A stretch of 64,000 bases of DNA from Paenibacillus sp. FSL R5-0912 (lineage in GTDB: Bacteria; Bacillota; Bacilli; Paenibacillales; Paenibacillaceae), in NCBI RefSeq assembly GCF_000758605.1, contig NZ_CP009282.1, positions 4,216,001 to 4,280,000 of the forward strand, read 5' to 3'. Within the stretch, counting starts at the first letter, position 1; each line of letters begins with the position of its first letter. A program made the translations under genes and the position numbers. Under the pieces are notes generated by a model. That model did no database searches. It saw nothing but the letters and a program-made list of their open reading frames with translations, and was not told where the DNA came from. Below, in pieces: positions 35,078 through 44,487 of this stretch.

Positions 35078-36406
35078 ATGCCGCCAATGAAACCCCTTTT
35101 CACCAGCTTACTCGCCCTTTCCCTGCTCTCATCCCTCACCGCTATCTCTTCAGCAGACCTTTTGCCGGGTACAGCATACGCTGCTTCCTCGAACAATACA
35201 GTCACTGCGATTTCCAAAGATAAGCTGTTGCCTCTGAAGTGGCAGGTAGCCACGGATGGCATGGGCATGTATGACGTCAAGCCGCCTGTTATGAACGGAA
35301 TTCTCTACTACTCAGACAGCAACAATACACTTTATGCCAAAAATATAGCCTCCGGCAAAATTAAGTGGTCCTATAAACAGGGGGCGCATCCGCAAATCGT
35401 CACGAATAACTCCGTAATCTTCATCGACAATCAGGAACAGCTCGTCAAAGTATCCGCTGCAACCGGAAAGCTGATCTGGAAGGTTAAGGTGTCGGAGCGG
35501 CCAATAGAGATTGGGGCACAGGCCCGCCTGATTAACGGAAAGGTCTATTTTGCCAATGAGTACGGCGTTGTCGCGGCCTATAACCCGGTTACAGGAAAGA
35601 AACTATGGGATAATATGGATATTCCTATGTATGCGGGGACCATTAATGGAGAATATTCAGGTATGTTTGTCGTTTCCAGCACGGTCGATAACATCCGCAC
35701 CCAATTCTACGGTCTTGATCCGGATACCGGAAAGCGGCTGTGGAGAATTGAGGGGTTATACAGTTATGTGACTTATCAGAATGGACAAATAATACTCCGT
35801 GAGCAGGCAAAGACTGCAGCGGGGAATACGGCAACGGCCGTGCCGGGTTACCAGCTGACTCTCGTACAGCTGAATCCCGCTACAGGCAAGATTTCCGGCC
35901 GTGAAAATTATAATCCGCTGGACGACATCTCCAGATTGGGGAGTGCCGCTACCTCCATCCAGAACTCTTATGTTTATACAGCAGACGGCAATCTCGACCA
36001 GGATGGATATACTCTTACGCGCTTTAAGCGTGGAGCGGATACCTATACGGCCCCCACAAGCTATGCTAGCTTCGGCAACTGGTTGGCCGGTCCGGTAGAC
36101 GGAATGGCCTTCTTCCAGCATGAGACAGTGGTTAGTGGAATTAACCTTGCGAGCGACAGCGTTGTTCCATTCGATCAGCCGGCAGACAAGATTGAGCACC
36201 TGCGGCGCGTTGGCAAGGCTGTATTCGCCATTTACAAGAATGGCTATATCTCGATCAACCATTCCGATACCGGCGCACTGCTGGGGATGATCAACAGCGG
36301 CGCAAAGTATCCATACTTCGGCAATATAACCATCGATCATGGAACCGCGCTGATTCCTACTGAACACCATATTTTAGCCGTTGCCCTGCCAAAAGAATAT
36401 CAGTAA
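35078..36406 (+). CDS. Secreted PQQ-type beta-propeller protein
   Basis: 442 residues from ATG 35078, nine bases after AAGGAG. A signal peptide ends near TAYAAS. The rest holds repeated quinoprotein-like blades with the GKxxWxx motif: ASGKIKWSYK, ATGKLIWKVK, VTGKKLWDN and DTGKRLWRIE, then less regular ones. This is the PQQ_2/BamB-like propeller; no PQQ ligands can be claimed. A secreted scaffold or binding role is likely; the target is unknown. Confidence 0.82.
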   Translation: MPPMKPLFTSLLALSLLSSLTAISSADLLPGTAYAASSNNTVTAISKDKLLPLKWQVATDGMGMYDVKPPVMNGILYYSDSNNTLYAKNIASGKIKWSYKQGAHPQIVTNNSVIFIDNQEQLVKVSAATGKLIWKVKVSERPIEIGAQARLINGKVYFANEYGVVAAYNPVTGKKLWDNMDIPMYAGTINGEYSGMFVVSSTVDNIRTQFYGLDPDTGKRLWRIEGLYSYVTYQNGQIILREQAKTAAGNTATAVPGYQLTLVQLNPATGKISGRENYNPLDDISRLGSAATSIQNSYVYTADGNLDQDGYTLTRFKRGADTYTAPTSYASFGNWLAGPVDGMAFFQHETVVSGINLASDSVVPFDQPADKIEHLRRVGKAVFAIYKNGYISINHSDTGALLGMINSGAKYPYFGNITIDHGTALIPTEHHILAVALPKEYQ

Positions 36407-36418
36407 TTTACGCGAAGT

Positions 36419-37636
36419 TTAAACGTTCGTACGCAGAAACTCCCCTATCCTCCGGGCGGCTTCCAGAAGCCGCTCTTCATCCTCCACCAGTGCAATCCGC
36501 ACAAACCCTTCGCCCTGGCTCCCAAAAGCACTTCCGGGAATCACCGCTACCCCGGTCTTCAGCAGCAGCTCCTGCGCAAGCCGCCGCGAACGCTCCGTTT
36601 GACCGGCACAAAATTCCGCGGGCAGCCTCGCCCAGATAAACATCGTTGCTTCCGGCAATGGCACCATCCATCCTTCACATGCCATGGCTTCCACAAAAAC
36701 ATTCCTGCGGCGTTCATACAGCGCAGCCACTCCCTGCACCGGTCCGGAAGTCATCGCCTGCTCCAGCGCTACGACTGCCGCTTCCTGGATGGGATCGAAG
36801 ACACCGTAATCCACATTGCTCTTCAGCTCCCGCAGCGCTCCGACGGCCTCAGCATTGCCCGTCATGAAGCCGATGCGGCAGCCGGCCATATTGAAGCTTT
36901 TGGAAAAGGAATGAAATTCAACGGCAGTATCCAGCGCTCCAGGAACCTGAAGTATACTAATGGGCCGGTAGCCGTCGAAGCCCATCTCCGAATAGGCCAG
37001 GTCATGAATGATCAGCACATCCCATTTAAGAGCAAGCTCCACTAACCGCTCCATATAAGCCAGATCTACCGTGACAGATATCGGATTGCCGGGAAAGCTG
37101 AGTAATATAAATACCGCTTCACACCATACTTCATCAGGGATGCTCTCGAGGTCGGGTCGGAAGGCATTCTCCTCCAATAGCGGTAGCGGCCACGCTCTAA
37201 CCCCCGCTATAGCTAATGACCCTGAATAGATCGGATAGCCGGGGTCCGGCACAATCGCCAGATCCCCAGGATTGCAGACCGCGAGTGCGAGATGCGCCAG
37301 TCCGTCCTGCGAACCCATCAGGGATACGATTTCTTCATCCGGATCAACTTCAGCGTTGAAACGCCACTTCATCCATTTGGCCGCCTGCTTGCGGAACGCA
37401 TCGCTTCCTTTGGAAGCCGGATAAGAATAACTGTCCTCCCGCAGCACCGCTTCGCTTAAGGCATGACGGATTTCAGGCAGAGGCGCCCGGTCCGGACTGC
37501 CAATTCCGAGATCAATGACCTCCAGTCCAGACTTTCGTGCTTCCGCCTTCCAGATGGCCACCTCTGCAAAAATCGACGACCCCAGATGAGACAGCTTGTC
37601 CGATCTCCATTTATGTTTCGGGCTGCTATGTACCAA
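36419..37636 (-). CDS. PLP-dependent class I/II aminotransferase
   Basis: 405 residues starting at TTG 37636 nine bases after AGGAGG. DLGIGSPDRAP, the PLP-phosphate region and the Schiff-base Lys in SFSKSFNMAGCRIGF are present. The usual NPTG loop reads GNPIS here, an oddity. It resembles LL-diaminopimelate aminotransferase-like and PatA-like enzymes, but substrate cannot be fixed. It ends 12 bp from the convergent propeller gene. Confidence 0.88.
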   Translation of the reverse strand: MVHSSPKHKWRSDKLSHLGSSIFAEVAIWKAEARKSGLEVIDLGIGSPDRAPLPEIRHALSEAVLREDSYSYPASKGSDAFRKQAAKWMKWRFNAEVDPDEEIVSLMGSQDGLAHLALAVCNPGDLAIVPDPGYPIYSGSLAIAGVRAWPLPLLEENAFRPDLESIPDEVWCEAVFILLSFPGNPISVTVDLAYMERLVELALKWDVLIIHDLAYSEMGFDGYRPISILQVPGALDTAVEFHSFSKSFNMAGCRIGFMTGNAEAVGALRELKSNVDYGVFDPIQEAAVVALEQAMTSGPVQGVAALYERRRNVFVEAMACEGWMVPLPEATMFIWARLPAEFCAGQTERSRRLAQELLLKTGVAVIPGSAFGSQGEGFVRIALVEDEERLLEAARRIGEFLRTNV

Positions 37637-37820
37637 TACAATACCTCCTGCATTTGTTTTCCAATTATTATAGCATGCGTTCAGAGTGCAGAAACCATGA
37701 AAGCCTAAGCAAATTTCGCGAATGGGATTATATTACATTAATATATTATTATTCTACCAATTTGACTCTATTTGAGCTGATCACTAGTGCCTGAATTCAT
37801 ATAAAAATCTCTCAGAACTG

Positions 37821-37855
37821 AAACAGCGTATAATTTATGTTATACGCTGTTTTTT
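37821..37855 (+). terminator. Strong hairpin terminator in a divergent intergenic region
   Basis: AACAGCGTATAA / TTATACGCTGTT then TTTTTC on the plus strand. No annotated plus-strand gene ends before it; it lies between the aminotransferase start and the zinc-ribbon gene. It may end a short leader RNA or small RNA; the rest of 37637-37987 shows no gene. Confidence 0.75.
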
Positions 37856-37987
37856 CGGGGCATATTTCGGCCATTTTAGCCCCTTTTTCAACGCCACCCT
37901 TTCCCTTCAAATGATTTCAGCTCCGGCAGAACCGTAAGTTCCCTCTGGGCATAAGATAGGGTATACATTACAAAGGTGGGACGTATC

Positions 37988-38161
37988 ATGGCCAAAAACA
38001 AGCGCGGCAAAGCACTCTGGCGCACTCCTTCCAGAGCAAGAGGCACCTGTCCGATTTGCGGGAGCACCCGTATTAAGCTGTTGTATTTCGGAAAAGGTCC
38101 TGCGGGCGAGAAGCTCACCGTCTGCAAGAAATGTGACGGCAAGCAACAGGCAGCGGTCTGA
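37988..38161 (+). CDS. Small zinc-ribbon protein (57 aa)
   Basis: ATG 37988 follows AAAGGTGGG; an upstream in-frame ATG at 37976 does not. The basic product has a clear treble of CPICG and CKKCDG knuckles (residues about 21-49), giving a four-cysteine zinc ribbon, and an Arg/Lys-rich head. Probably nucleic-acid or ribosome-associated; no function assigned. It has its own terminator. Confidence 0.75.
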   Translation: MAKNKRGKALWRTPSRARGTCPICGSTRIKLLYFGKGPAGEKLTVCKKCDGKQQAAV

Positions 38162-38185
38162 GCTAATCCCAGCTTCGTCTGCACA

Positions 38186-38227
38186 AAGAAACGGCTTGCT
38201 TGTCCCCTAGGGGAAGCAGCCGTTTCT
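38186..38227. terminator. Hairpin terminator
   Basis: AGAAACGGCT..GCTT..CCCC / GGGG..AAGC..GCCGTTTCT, a long stem after the zinc-ribbon gene and before the decayed cation-efflux gene. Confidence 0.7.
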
Positions 38228-38267
38228 CCAGTTAAACCCTTTCTCCAGTTCCAGCTTAAGCTAAGAC

Positions 38268-38627
38268 TCATTGCAGATCATACTGCGGCACCCAGTTCTG
38301 AATGCCGTTATCCTCGAGTATGCCGAGTGTCACATCGGAAATATGCGGATCTGCAAGCAACTTGTCCCTTACCTTGAACTAAATGTCGTCGGCATCAGCA
38401 AGCGTCAATCCCCGTTTCAGCTCGATACGCCCTTCGACGTGGTAATAACGCCCATTCACGGCATCGGCAATCGAATGCATGATTGTGGCAAACATTGAAC
38501 CGCTACCCGTAAGTGCAAAAGCGATTCCCTTGACGATGGCAATACCTGTATTGCCGATGGCAGCCGAGCCTGAGGATTTATTGCTCTTCTTGATTAAGCT
38601 TCTTATGCTTTCGTTTGTCTGCTCCAT
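38268..38627 (-). pseudogene. Remnant of a cation diffusion facilitator gene
   Basis: The frame from ATG 38627 begins like a CDF transporter (AAIGNTGIAIVKGIAFALTG, MFATIMHSIADAVN), then jumps directly to the cytoplasmic domain (YHVEGRIELKRGLTLADADDI). A TAG stop at about 38377-38379 follows, but the same frame continues past it as FKVRDKLLADPHISDVTLGI to TGA at 38268. So most membrane helices are deleted and the end is cut by an amber codon. It is non-functional as a transporter, a recent decay since both parts are still well conserved. Confidence 0.85.
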
Positions 38628-38771
38628 TATCCGGCAGCCTTCTTAAGCTCATATACCGAAAGCTGGCAGCCTCCTTAAGCGCAGCTGATTTCGTACGGCT
38701 CCCGCCGTGGTCTATGTATCTATATACCCCATGCGGTAATTTTCTATCAGTTGCGGTGAGTTGAGGTCTAA

Positions 38772-40547
38772 TTACTGGAATCCCGATTTAACCCATAGCT
38801 TCGAAATATCCAGAAATCCGAAAGAGCCGGTCTGAAGTCCGAACAGGTTCTGGCTAAGCTGCGCTTTTTTGTTCATATGACAGCCATAGAGCACCCAGCA
38901 GTTGTCGCGCAATTGGTCTTCCGCCAGATCCAGCAGCTCCGCCCGCTCTTCAGCAGGCAGTCGGGAGAAATGCTCCAGAACCCCCTGCAGCGCCAGTTTC
39001 TGACGATCCAGCAGCAGATCATGCAGATAGTTCGACTCATTGCGGAAATAATTGATCATCCCCCACTGCCAGTCATCCTCCAGCACCTCTTCGGCAATCA
39101 GCAAGTCGGCATAGCCCATGATATCTGCGAGATCGTATTCGGTCAAAGGATGTAGCTGGAGCTTAAGTCCGATCCTCCCGCCGCGTTCCTGCAGCCATAA
39201 AGCCTCCTCCAGATCCTCCTTCCGGCTCCGGTAGGCAATCGTTAGCACTTCCCCCCCGTAGCCGCCAGCCTGAAGCAGCGCTCTTGCTTCCTCAAGCGAT
39301 GGCTCTCTGAACTCCTGCTGATTACTCTTCCAGGGCAAAAAGCTGTCCGCCGGCATAATCCGGTTGCCCCCGAGCTCCCGGATCATAGCCGGCTGATTAT
39401 ACAGTATCCGTAACGCTTCCCGTACAGCCTGCTGATGATGGAGTCCTTCTCTTCTAAAATTAAACAGGAGATAGCGGCAGCCCAAGGCCGGGTAATCAAT
39501 GCTATGACCCTGCTCTTCCCCGGCAGGAGGCGGGTTGTGCCCGGCATCCGTAAGCTGATACTGGCGGACACTCGATCCCAAATGCGGTAAATACCAGATT
39601 TCTACCCGGTCCAGCAGTGGGCGGATTCCGTAATAGAGGTCATATGCGCCTAGCACCAGTACATCCTCATTCAGATCCAGTACCTGATATGGCCCCGTCC
39701 CTACCGGATTAGCGGCGAAATCCACATCATAAGGCAGAATAGACATATAGATTGAACTGAACAGATGCAGAAAAAAGGTATTGGGCTGCACGAGGTCAAA
39801 CCGGATACGATAATCACTTTCCAGCTCAACATGACAGATATCCTTAAAATGGCTGATCGCCGGACTATTCAGATCGGTCAGACGCTGCAAGGTCTCTTTA
39901 ACATCTCGTGAAGTCATCCCCCGTCCGTGGTGAAACCTTACCCCCTTACGCAAGTAGAACAGGTAACTTGTACTGTCCGGATTGGCCTCCCAAGTATGCG
40001 CCAGCCCAGGCAGAAAACTGCCATTCTCTGCATCATACGTAATTAATGTACTGCAAATATGCCCCAGCAAATAGGTTTCAAAAGCTGTGTACACCATCGC
40101 CGGGTCCAGCTTCTCCATCGGGCGGTTACGTGAAATCCGCAGCACCTCCTGCCCGGATGTGGAGTCCGGCTCACTCCAGAAGCCCATTTGTTTGTCGAGT
40201 ACTGCCAGCAGGCGTTCCTTAAGCGGCTCGTTAACCTGATATTGGCCAATTAACTCGATCGCCGGTTTAATCCGGCCTTTATGGACCATGTCCTGAAACT
40301 TCTCCTCCAGCACCTCGTCCACACTGCGCAGGAACGTCAGCTGCGAATAATTCCCTCTGCCTCTGCCGGGTATCCATGTGATCAATTGCTGTTCCTCAAG
40401 CTTCCGCAGAATAAACTTTACATTGCGCGGGGTGCAGCACAGGATGCCGGTTAGTTGCTCAATAGTGACCGGAATGGGCTGCTGTATACAAAAAGCCGGG
40501 TCTAAAGCCGCAGCCAAACAGAGATAATTCATGCTGCTATTGTCCAT
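38772..40547 (-). CDS. SgrR-type regulator with solute-binding domain
   Basis: 591 residues: an N-terminal winged-helix of the SgrR_N kind (LTGILCCTPRNVKFILRKLEE), then an extracytoplasmic-type oligopeptide/dipeptide-binding fold (FLPGLAHTWEANPDSTSYLF, VRFHHGRGMTSRDVKETL) without a signal peptide. Such proteins sense a cytoplasmic ligand and activate adjacent sugar or efflux genes. It is divergent from an MFS gene across 142 bp, its likely target. Confidence 0.88.
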   Translation of the reverse strand: MDNSSMNYLCLAAALDPAFCIQQPIPVTIEQLTGILCCTPRNVKFILRKLEEQQLITWIPGRGRGNYSQLTFLRSVDEVLEEKFQDMVHKGRIKPAIELIGQYQVNEPLKERLLAVLDKQMGFWSEPDSTSGQEVLRISRNRPMEKLDPAMVYTAFETYLLGHICSTLITYDAENGSFLPGLAHTWEANPDSTSYLFYLRKGVRFHHGRGMTSRDVKETLQRLTDLNSPAISHFKDICHVELESDYRIRFDLVQPNTFFLHLFSSIYMSILPYDVDFAANPVGTGPYQVLDLNEDVLVLGAYDLYYGIRPLLDRVEIWYLPHLGSSVRQYQLTDAGHNPPPAGEEQGHSIDYPALGCRYLLFNFRREGLHHQQAVREALRILYNQPAMIRELGGNRIMPADSFLPWKSNQQEFREPSLEEARALLQAGGYGGEVLTIAYRSRKEDLEEALWLQERGGRIGLKLQLHPLTEYDLADIMGYADLLIAEEVLEDDWQWGMINYFRNESNYLHDLLLDRQKLALQGVLEHFSRLPAEERAELLDLAEDQLRDNCWVLYGCHMNKKAQLSQNLFGLQTGSFGFLDISKLWVKSGFQ

Positions 40548-40689
40548 ATATCCAGACTCCTTTAAAGGTGAAAAGTCACATGAAATTCTTACACTTTTAT
40601 TTCATCCTTTTATCTATACAATTATACTTAATCCAGCATCAAGAAGCATTCACAAATTCAAACCACCCGATTAGGAGACACCTGATTCT

Positions 40690-41931
40690 ATGAAACAGCA
40701 TCTGCGGCACATTCATCCTCTGGCTTGGACCATTATCATCGGAACGATGTTTGGCCGGTTGGTCACCTCCATGAGTATCCCTTTTCTATCGATTTACCTG
40801 ACGCAGGTCCTGGGCGCTACTGCCACCCAAACAGGATTTACGGTAGCCGTCAGCTCTCTGGCGGGTGTTCTGATCAGCTTCTATGGCGGTTACATCTCTG
40901 ACGTGATCGGCCGCAAAATCGTTATGCTGGTCTCTGTGTTCGGCTGGGCCTGCGTATTCTTCGGCTTCTCAGCCGCGCAGCATTTATGGGTCTTTTTCCT
41001 TGTCAATACGCTAAATGGGCTATGCCGTGCAGTATTCGAACCGACCTCGCGGGCTTTACTCTCGGATATTACACCTCCGGATCACAAGCTGCTGGTCTTC
41101 AATCTCCGGTATGCAGCGGTGAATCTGGGTGTAGTCTTCGGGCCGATCATTGGCCTGCAGCTGGGCTCAGCCAAATCCACATTCCCGTTCATGATCGCCG
41201 GGATCGTCTATATCGCCTATGGACTTGTACTGTTCCTGCAATTCTCTGTACACCGTGCCAGCCTGCCAGTTCATGGCGAAGCCCGGACACCTAAGCTGCT
41301 AGAAGCGTTGTCTACCACCGGAAGGGATAAGGTCTTCCTGCCCGTTCTGCTCGGTACGATCTTCTGCGTGCTGGGATATGGGCACTTTAGTTCAACACTG
41401 GCGCAATATCTGGCGAACAACCCCCATTTCAGTAATGGCAGACAACTCTTCTCCTACATGCTCTCTCTGAATGCGATAACGGTGCTGATTGTGCAGTATC
41501 CGATCGTCCGCACAGCCAGCAAATTCCCACCGGTCATTCCTCTGATCCTGGGTAATAGCTGCGTTGCTCTCAGTCTGCTGCTGTTTGGCATACCTGGCGG
41601 AGTCGCGCTGATTATGTTCAGTGTCGTGCTGTTCACAGTCGGGGAAGTCCTGCTCTTTACGATGATGGATATGCTGATTGACCGGATTGCCCGTCCGGAG
41701 TGGAAAGGTACTTATTTCGGAACAATCGGCTTCAATAATCTTGGCAATGTGATAGCACCTATTCTGGGAGGCCTGCTGCTCGATCAATTCGGTACGGCGA
41801 ATGGTCCGGCCGTATTCGTGCCGCTCGCTTTGACTACCGCGCTGGGTCTTCCTTTCCTGATTACGGCGCACAAAAGACTCCGGAGCAGAGAGCTTGCCGA
41901 AGCTGCAAATAAGGCTAACATAAGTGCCTAA
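40690..41931 (+). CDS. MFS transporter
   Basis: 413 residues with twelve helices and the loop motif GGYISDVIGRKIVM after helix 2 (G-X3-D-X-hGRK). Central loop near residue 195. Resembles drug or sugar efflux MFS proteins. AGGAGACAC precedes the ATG. Likely controlled by the divergent SgrR-type regulator; a substrate cannot be named. Confidence 0.9.
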   Translation: MKQHLRHIHPLAWTIIIGTMFGRLVTSMSIPFLSIYLTQVLGATATQTGFTVAVSSLAGVLISFYGGYISDVIGRKIVMLVSVFGWACVFFGFSAAQHLWVFFLVNTLNGLCRAVFEPTSRALLSDITPPDHKLLVFNLRYAAVNLGVVFGPIIGLQLGSAKSTFPFMIAGIVYIAYGLVLFLQFSVHRASLPVHGEARTPKLLEALSTTGRDKVFLPVLLGTIFCVLGYGHFSSTLAQYLANNPHFSNGRQLFSYMLSLNAITVLIVQYPIVRTASKFPPVIPLILGNSCVALSLLLFGIPGGVALIMFSVVLFTVGEVLLFTMMDMLIDRIARPEWKGTYFGTIGFNNLGNVIAPILGGLLLDQFGTANGPAVFVPLALTTALGLPFLITAHKRLRSRELAEAANKANISA

Positions 41932-41937
41932 GACATC

Positions 41938-41985
41938 AATAATCCCCAGACTCGGCTGAGAAGCTTAGGTCTGGGGATTATTTTG
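41938..41985. terminator. Terminator of the MFS gene
   Basis: AATAATCCCCAGAC / GTCTGGGGATTATT then TTTG. Confidence 0.85.
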
Positions 41986-42061
41986 CCTACCTTGCTCTAT
42001 AACAATAACACGCTGCCATAAATTCACTCTCGAGCTATTGCTTAACAACCTCTTATCGTTG

Positions 42062-42095
42062 ATTAGTTAACATAATATTTATTATGTTAACTAAT
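42062..42095. repeat. 26-bp palindrome family, copy 2 (extended)
   Basis: A 34-bp near-perfect palindrome, 16-bp arms ATTAGTTAACATAATA / TATTATGTTAACTAAT with two central bases, lying 17 bp after the WYL gene stop and beyond the MFS terminator, so it faces two 3' ends. Confidence 0.7.
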
Positions 42096-42111
42096 TTCAA
42101 TAATATCAATC

Positions 42112-43068
42112 TTAACAATACATTTTATTCCATATGCGCACCTGACTGCTAATGTATTCCCGAAGCTCTGCCGGTTCCATAATTTCAGCTTGGACGAGCA
42201 AGGGCAGCACCTTCTCACACGCAGTCTCATAGTCGTACATATTCGCAGTGATGATCTGGAATTCACCCTCTGATTCCGTGTTCATAACTTCTAACCTCTT
42301 ACTGATCCCCTGATTATGCACAGGCGTGCGGATGACTACGGGGTAGATTTCCCGTGCTTTACTGGCATTAATGAAGGCAAGCTCTCCTTCCTTCCAGTAT
42401 TCCTGCAGGGAGAAGTGTTCAGGAATAGTATAGGTCCCCTCTATTAACGACACCGCGGCAAACCGCTCGCATTTAAACGTACGAATAGCCTCTGCCCCCT
42501 CGCAAAAAGCGACCAGATACCAATCGCCCTGCTTGACAACAAGTCCATAGGGATGCAGCTTCCGGCAGGAGAGCTCTCCATTCACTTTGCGGTACTTCGT
42601 CTCAATCCGTCTGCCTCGCCACACCGCAGTGCGCAGCGTCTCCAGATATGGCACTGCCGCCCGATCACTCCACCACGGTGTATCATCGAACAAAAAACGG
42701 CTCTGCGCAGTACGGATATCCTCCTGATAAGGAGCGGGCAAGCTTGCTTCGAGCTTCAGCAGAGCATTTTGGAGCAGAAGACCGGTCTCACCCGAACTGC
42801 CTGCAGGCATCCCCATCCCTGTCAAAAACAGCTGAACCACCTCTTCGCCATGCAGCCGCCGCAGATTCACCGTATAGCCCTCCATCAATGAAACTCCGCC
42901 GTTTGGCCCGGTTGTTGTAACGAGAGGAATGCCCGATTCAGCCAGGACATCAATATCTCTGTATATGGAGCGGACAGAAGTTTCGAGGGCCTCTGCCAGA
43001 GCAACTGCCTTCATCCTGCCCCTGGATTCAACCAATAAAAGAATTGCAATCAATCGGTGCAGCCGCAT
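42112..43068 (-). CDS. HTH-WYL transcriptional regulator
   Basis: 318 residues from ATG 43068 (GGAGGG upstream): a DeoR-like N-terminal HTH (IAILLLVESRGRMKAVALAE, TSVRSIYRDIDVLAESGIPL) and a WYL domain (LHPYGLVVKQGDWYLVAFCE). The WYL motif appears as DWYLVA. These regulators sense small ligands through WYL. Divergent from an oxidoreductase gene, its likely target. Confidence 0.92.
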   Translation of the reverse strand: MRLHRLIAILLLVESRGRMKAVALAEALETSVRSIYRDIDVLAESGIPLVTTTGPNGGVSLMEGYTVNLRRLHGEEVVQLFLTGMGMPAGSSGETGLLLQNALLKLEASLPAPYQEDIRTAQSRFLFDDTPWWSDRAAVPYLETLRTAVWRGRRIETKYRKVNGELSCRKLHPYGLVVKQGDWYLVAFCEGAEAIRTFKCERFAAVSLIEGTYTIPEHFSLQEYWKEGELAFINASKAREIYPVVIRTPVHNQGISKRLEVMNTESEGEFQIITANMYDYETACEKVLPLLVQAEIMEPAELREYISSQVRIWNKMYC

Positions 43069-43186
43069 CCTATCCCTCCAGTTTCTACATTTCAATGACG
43101 CATCGTTTCACAACTCTATTCTTGCCACTCTGTTGTCAACAATAGGACGTTATGATGAATGTATCAAATCTAAGGAGCTGCTGTAA

Positions 43187-44122
43187 ATGAATATTGGCAT
43201 ATTGGGAACAGGTTTTGGAGCCTATCATGCATCGATCTTGAAGCAACTGGAGTCTACAGACCGTGTGGTCATCTTTGGACGTAATGAAGCCAAGCTACTG
43301 AAGCTGAAGGAAGAGCTTGGGGTAGAGATCACGTTGTCTATAGAAGATATAATGTCTGATCCCGGGTTGGATGTAATAGATATCTGTCTGCCTTCTGCGC
43401 TTCATAAGACTTATGCTGTGGAGGCGCTGAGACGCGGGAAGCATGTATTTTGCGAAACGCCGGTTGCCCTGGAGCCGGAAGATGCACGGGAGATGCTCTT
43501 GGCTGAGCAGCAATACGGCCGGAGAATTCTAGTCAATCAATTCATCAAATTCGATTATGCTTATGAGTACTTATATAAGGCAGTTCAGGATCTTACATAT
43601 GGAAAATTGCTGCAAGTCACCTTGCGCCGGGAAACGGCACCGCTATGGGGGGACCTGGGCCTCTCCAAGATCGCAGCTAATCTGATGATTCATGATCTGG
43701 ATTTCATTGAATGGCTGCTGGATTCACCTGCACCTTCTGCGGTCTGGGGTGCCTCTGGAGCTACAGACGGTCAAGCATTGGTGCATGCTTCCTTCCTTCA
43801 ACCTGGGGTGAGCGCACAGCTGATTGTCTCTTCGCAGATGCCGGAGTCTTATCCTTTTACCGTCGGTTATGAAGCTTATTTCGATCAGGCGAAGCTGGTG
43901 TTCCACGAGATCGGTTATGCGAACGGGGATATAGAGGCCAGCTTAACCGCATATACGTCTATAGGCAAAGAGAGTATTCCGTTGACCCCTAACAATCCAT
44001 ATGAAAAAAGCTTACGCCATGCACTCCAATGTCTGCAGGACGGTACGGACTCCATCCTCTCTTTGCAGCATGCGCAGAAGTCCCTGGAAATGGCGTCCAA
44101 ATTGACGGAAGTACTCCGTTAA
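43187..44122 (+). CDS. Gfo/Idh/MocA-family oxidoreductase
   Basis: 311 residues. N-terminal Rossmann motif GILGTGFGAYHASIL, then DICLPSALHKTYAVEAL and HVFCETPVALEPEDARE (the EKP-like catalytic motif reads ETP). The C-terminal sheet domain follows, with MIHDLDFIEWLL. NAD(P)-dependent sugar or polyol dehydrogenases belong here, though the lysine replaced by Thr may alter catalysis. Substrate unknown. Confidence 0.88.
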   Translation: MNIGILGTGFGAYHASILKQLESTDRVVIFGRNEAKLLKLKEELGVEITLSIEDIMSDPGLDVIDICLPSALHKTYAVEALRRGKHVFCETPVALEPEDAREMLLAEQQYGRRILVNQFIKFDYAYEYLYKAVQDLTYGKLLQVTLRRETAPLWGDLGLSKIAANLMIHDLDFIEWLLDSPAPSAVWGASGATDGQALVHASFLQPGVSAQLIVSSQMPESYPFTVGYEAYFDQAKLVFHEIGYANGDIEASLTAYTSIGKESIPLTPNNPYEKSLRHALQCLQDGTDSILSLQHAQKSLEMASKLTEVLR

Positions 44123-44254
44123 TTATTCGCGATAAATACTGTTGATTTCTGTAGCTAGTTGTGGTATTTCCATCCTTTTTCCGTCTGTTAATTGATAGAT
44201 ACATATTGAATTTGCAGACGAGTGTGGTAGCTAAGTGGAGTATTTGGCGAGGGC

Positions 44255-44294
44255 TTTCTATTATGAATTTTTCATATGTTGAAATAGTATAACA
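44255..44294. repeat. TCTATT..GAATTTTTCATATG repeat, copy 1
   Basis: TCTATTaTGAATTTTTCATATG then TTGAAATAGTATAA. Similar copies at 53469 and 53891 in unrelated contexts. Function unknown; no flanking similarity. Confidence 0.6.
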
Positions 44295-44338
44295 CATGGG
44301 TGACGATCTGTTATTTTAGAGATACATACAGAATGTTA

Positions 44339-44363
44339 GTTAACATAATTATATTTATGTTAC
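44339..44363. repeat. 26-bp palindrome family, copy 3
   Basis: GTTAACATAAT..TATTTATGTTAC, arms of 8 perfect bases, between the oxidoreductase and flavodoxin 3' ends. Confidence 0.6.
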
Positions 44364-44394
44364 CCTAAGTGCAATATCTTCCCAAAATCAATGC

Positions 44395-44440
44395 AGCGGC
44401 AGCTCTTTGCACAGGATCAATCTCCTTAGCTGCCGCTCTT
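44395..44440. terminator. Hairpin after flavodoxin gene
   Basis: AGCGGCAGCT / AGCTGCCGCT arms around a 26-nt loop. T-rich tail only modest on either strand. Confidence 0.45.
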
Positions 44441-44487
44441 TTACAGAAACTGTACCATTCCAGCCCCACCGTTGGCTTCCAGTTAAT

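Noticed and set aside
37888..38271. Minus-strand frame of 127 codons
   Set aside because: It is antisense to the zinc-ribbon gene and has no ribosome site.
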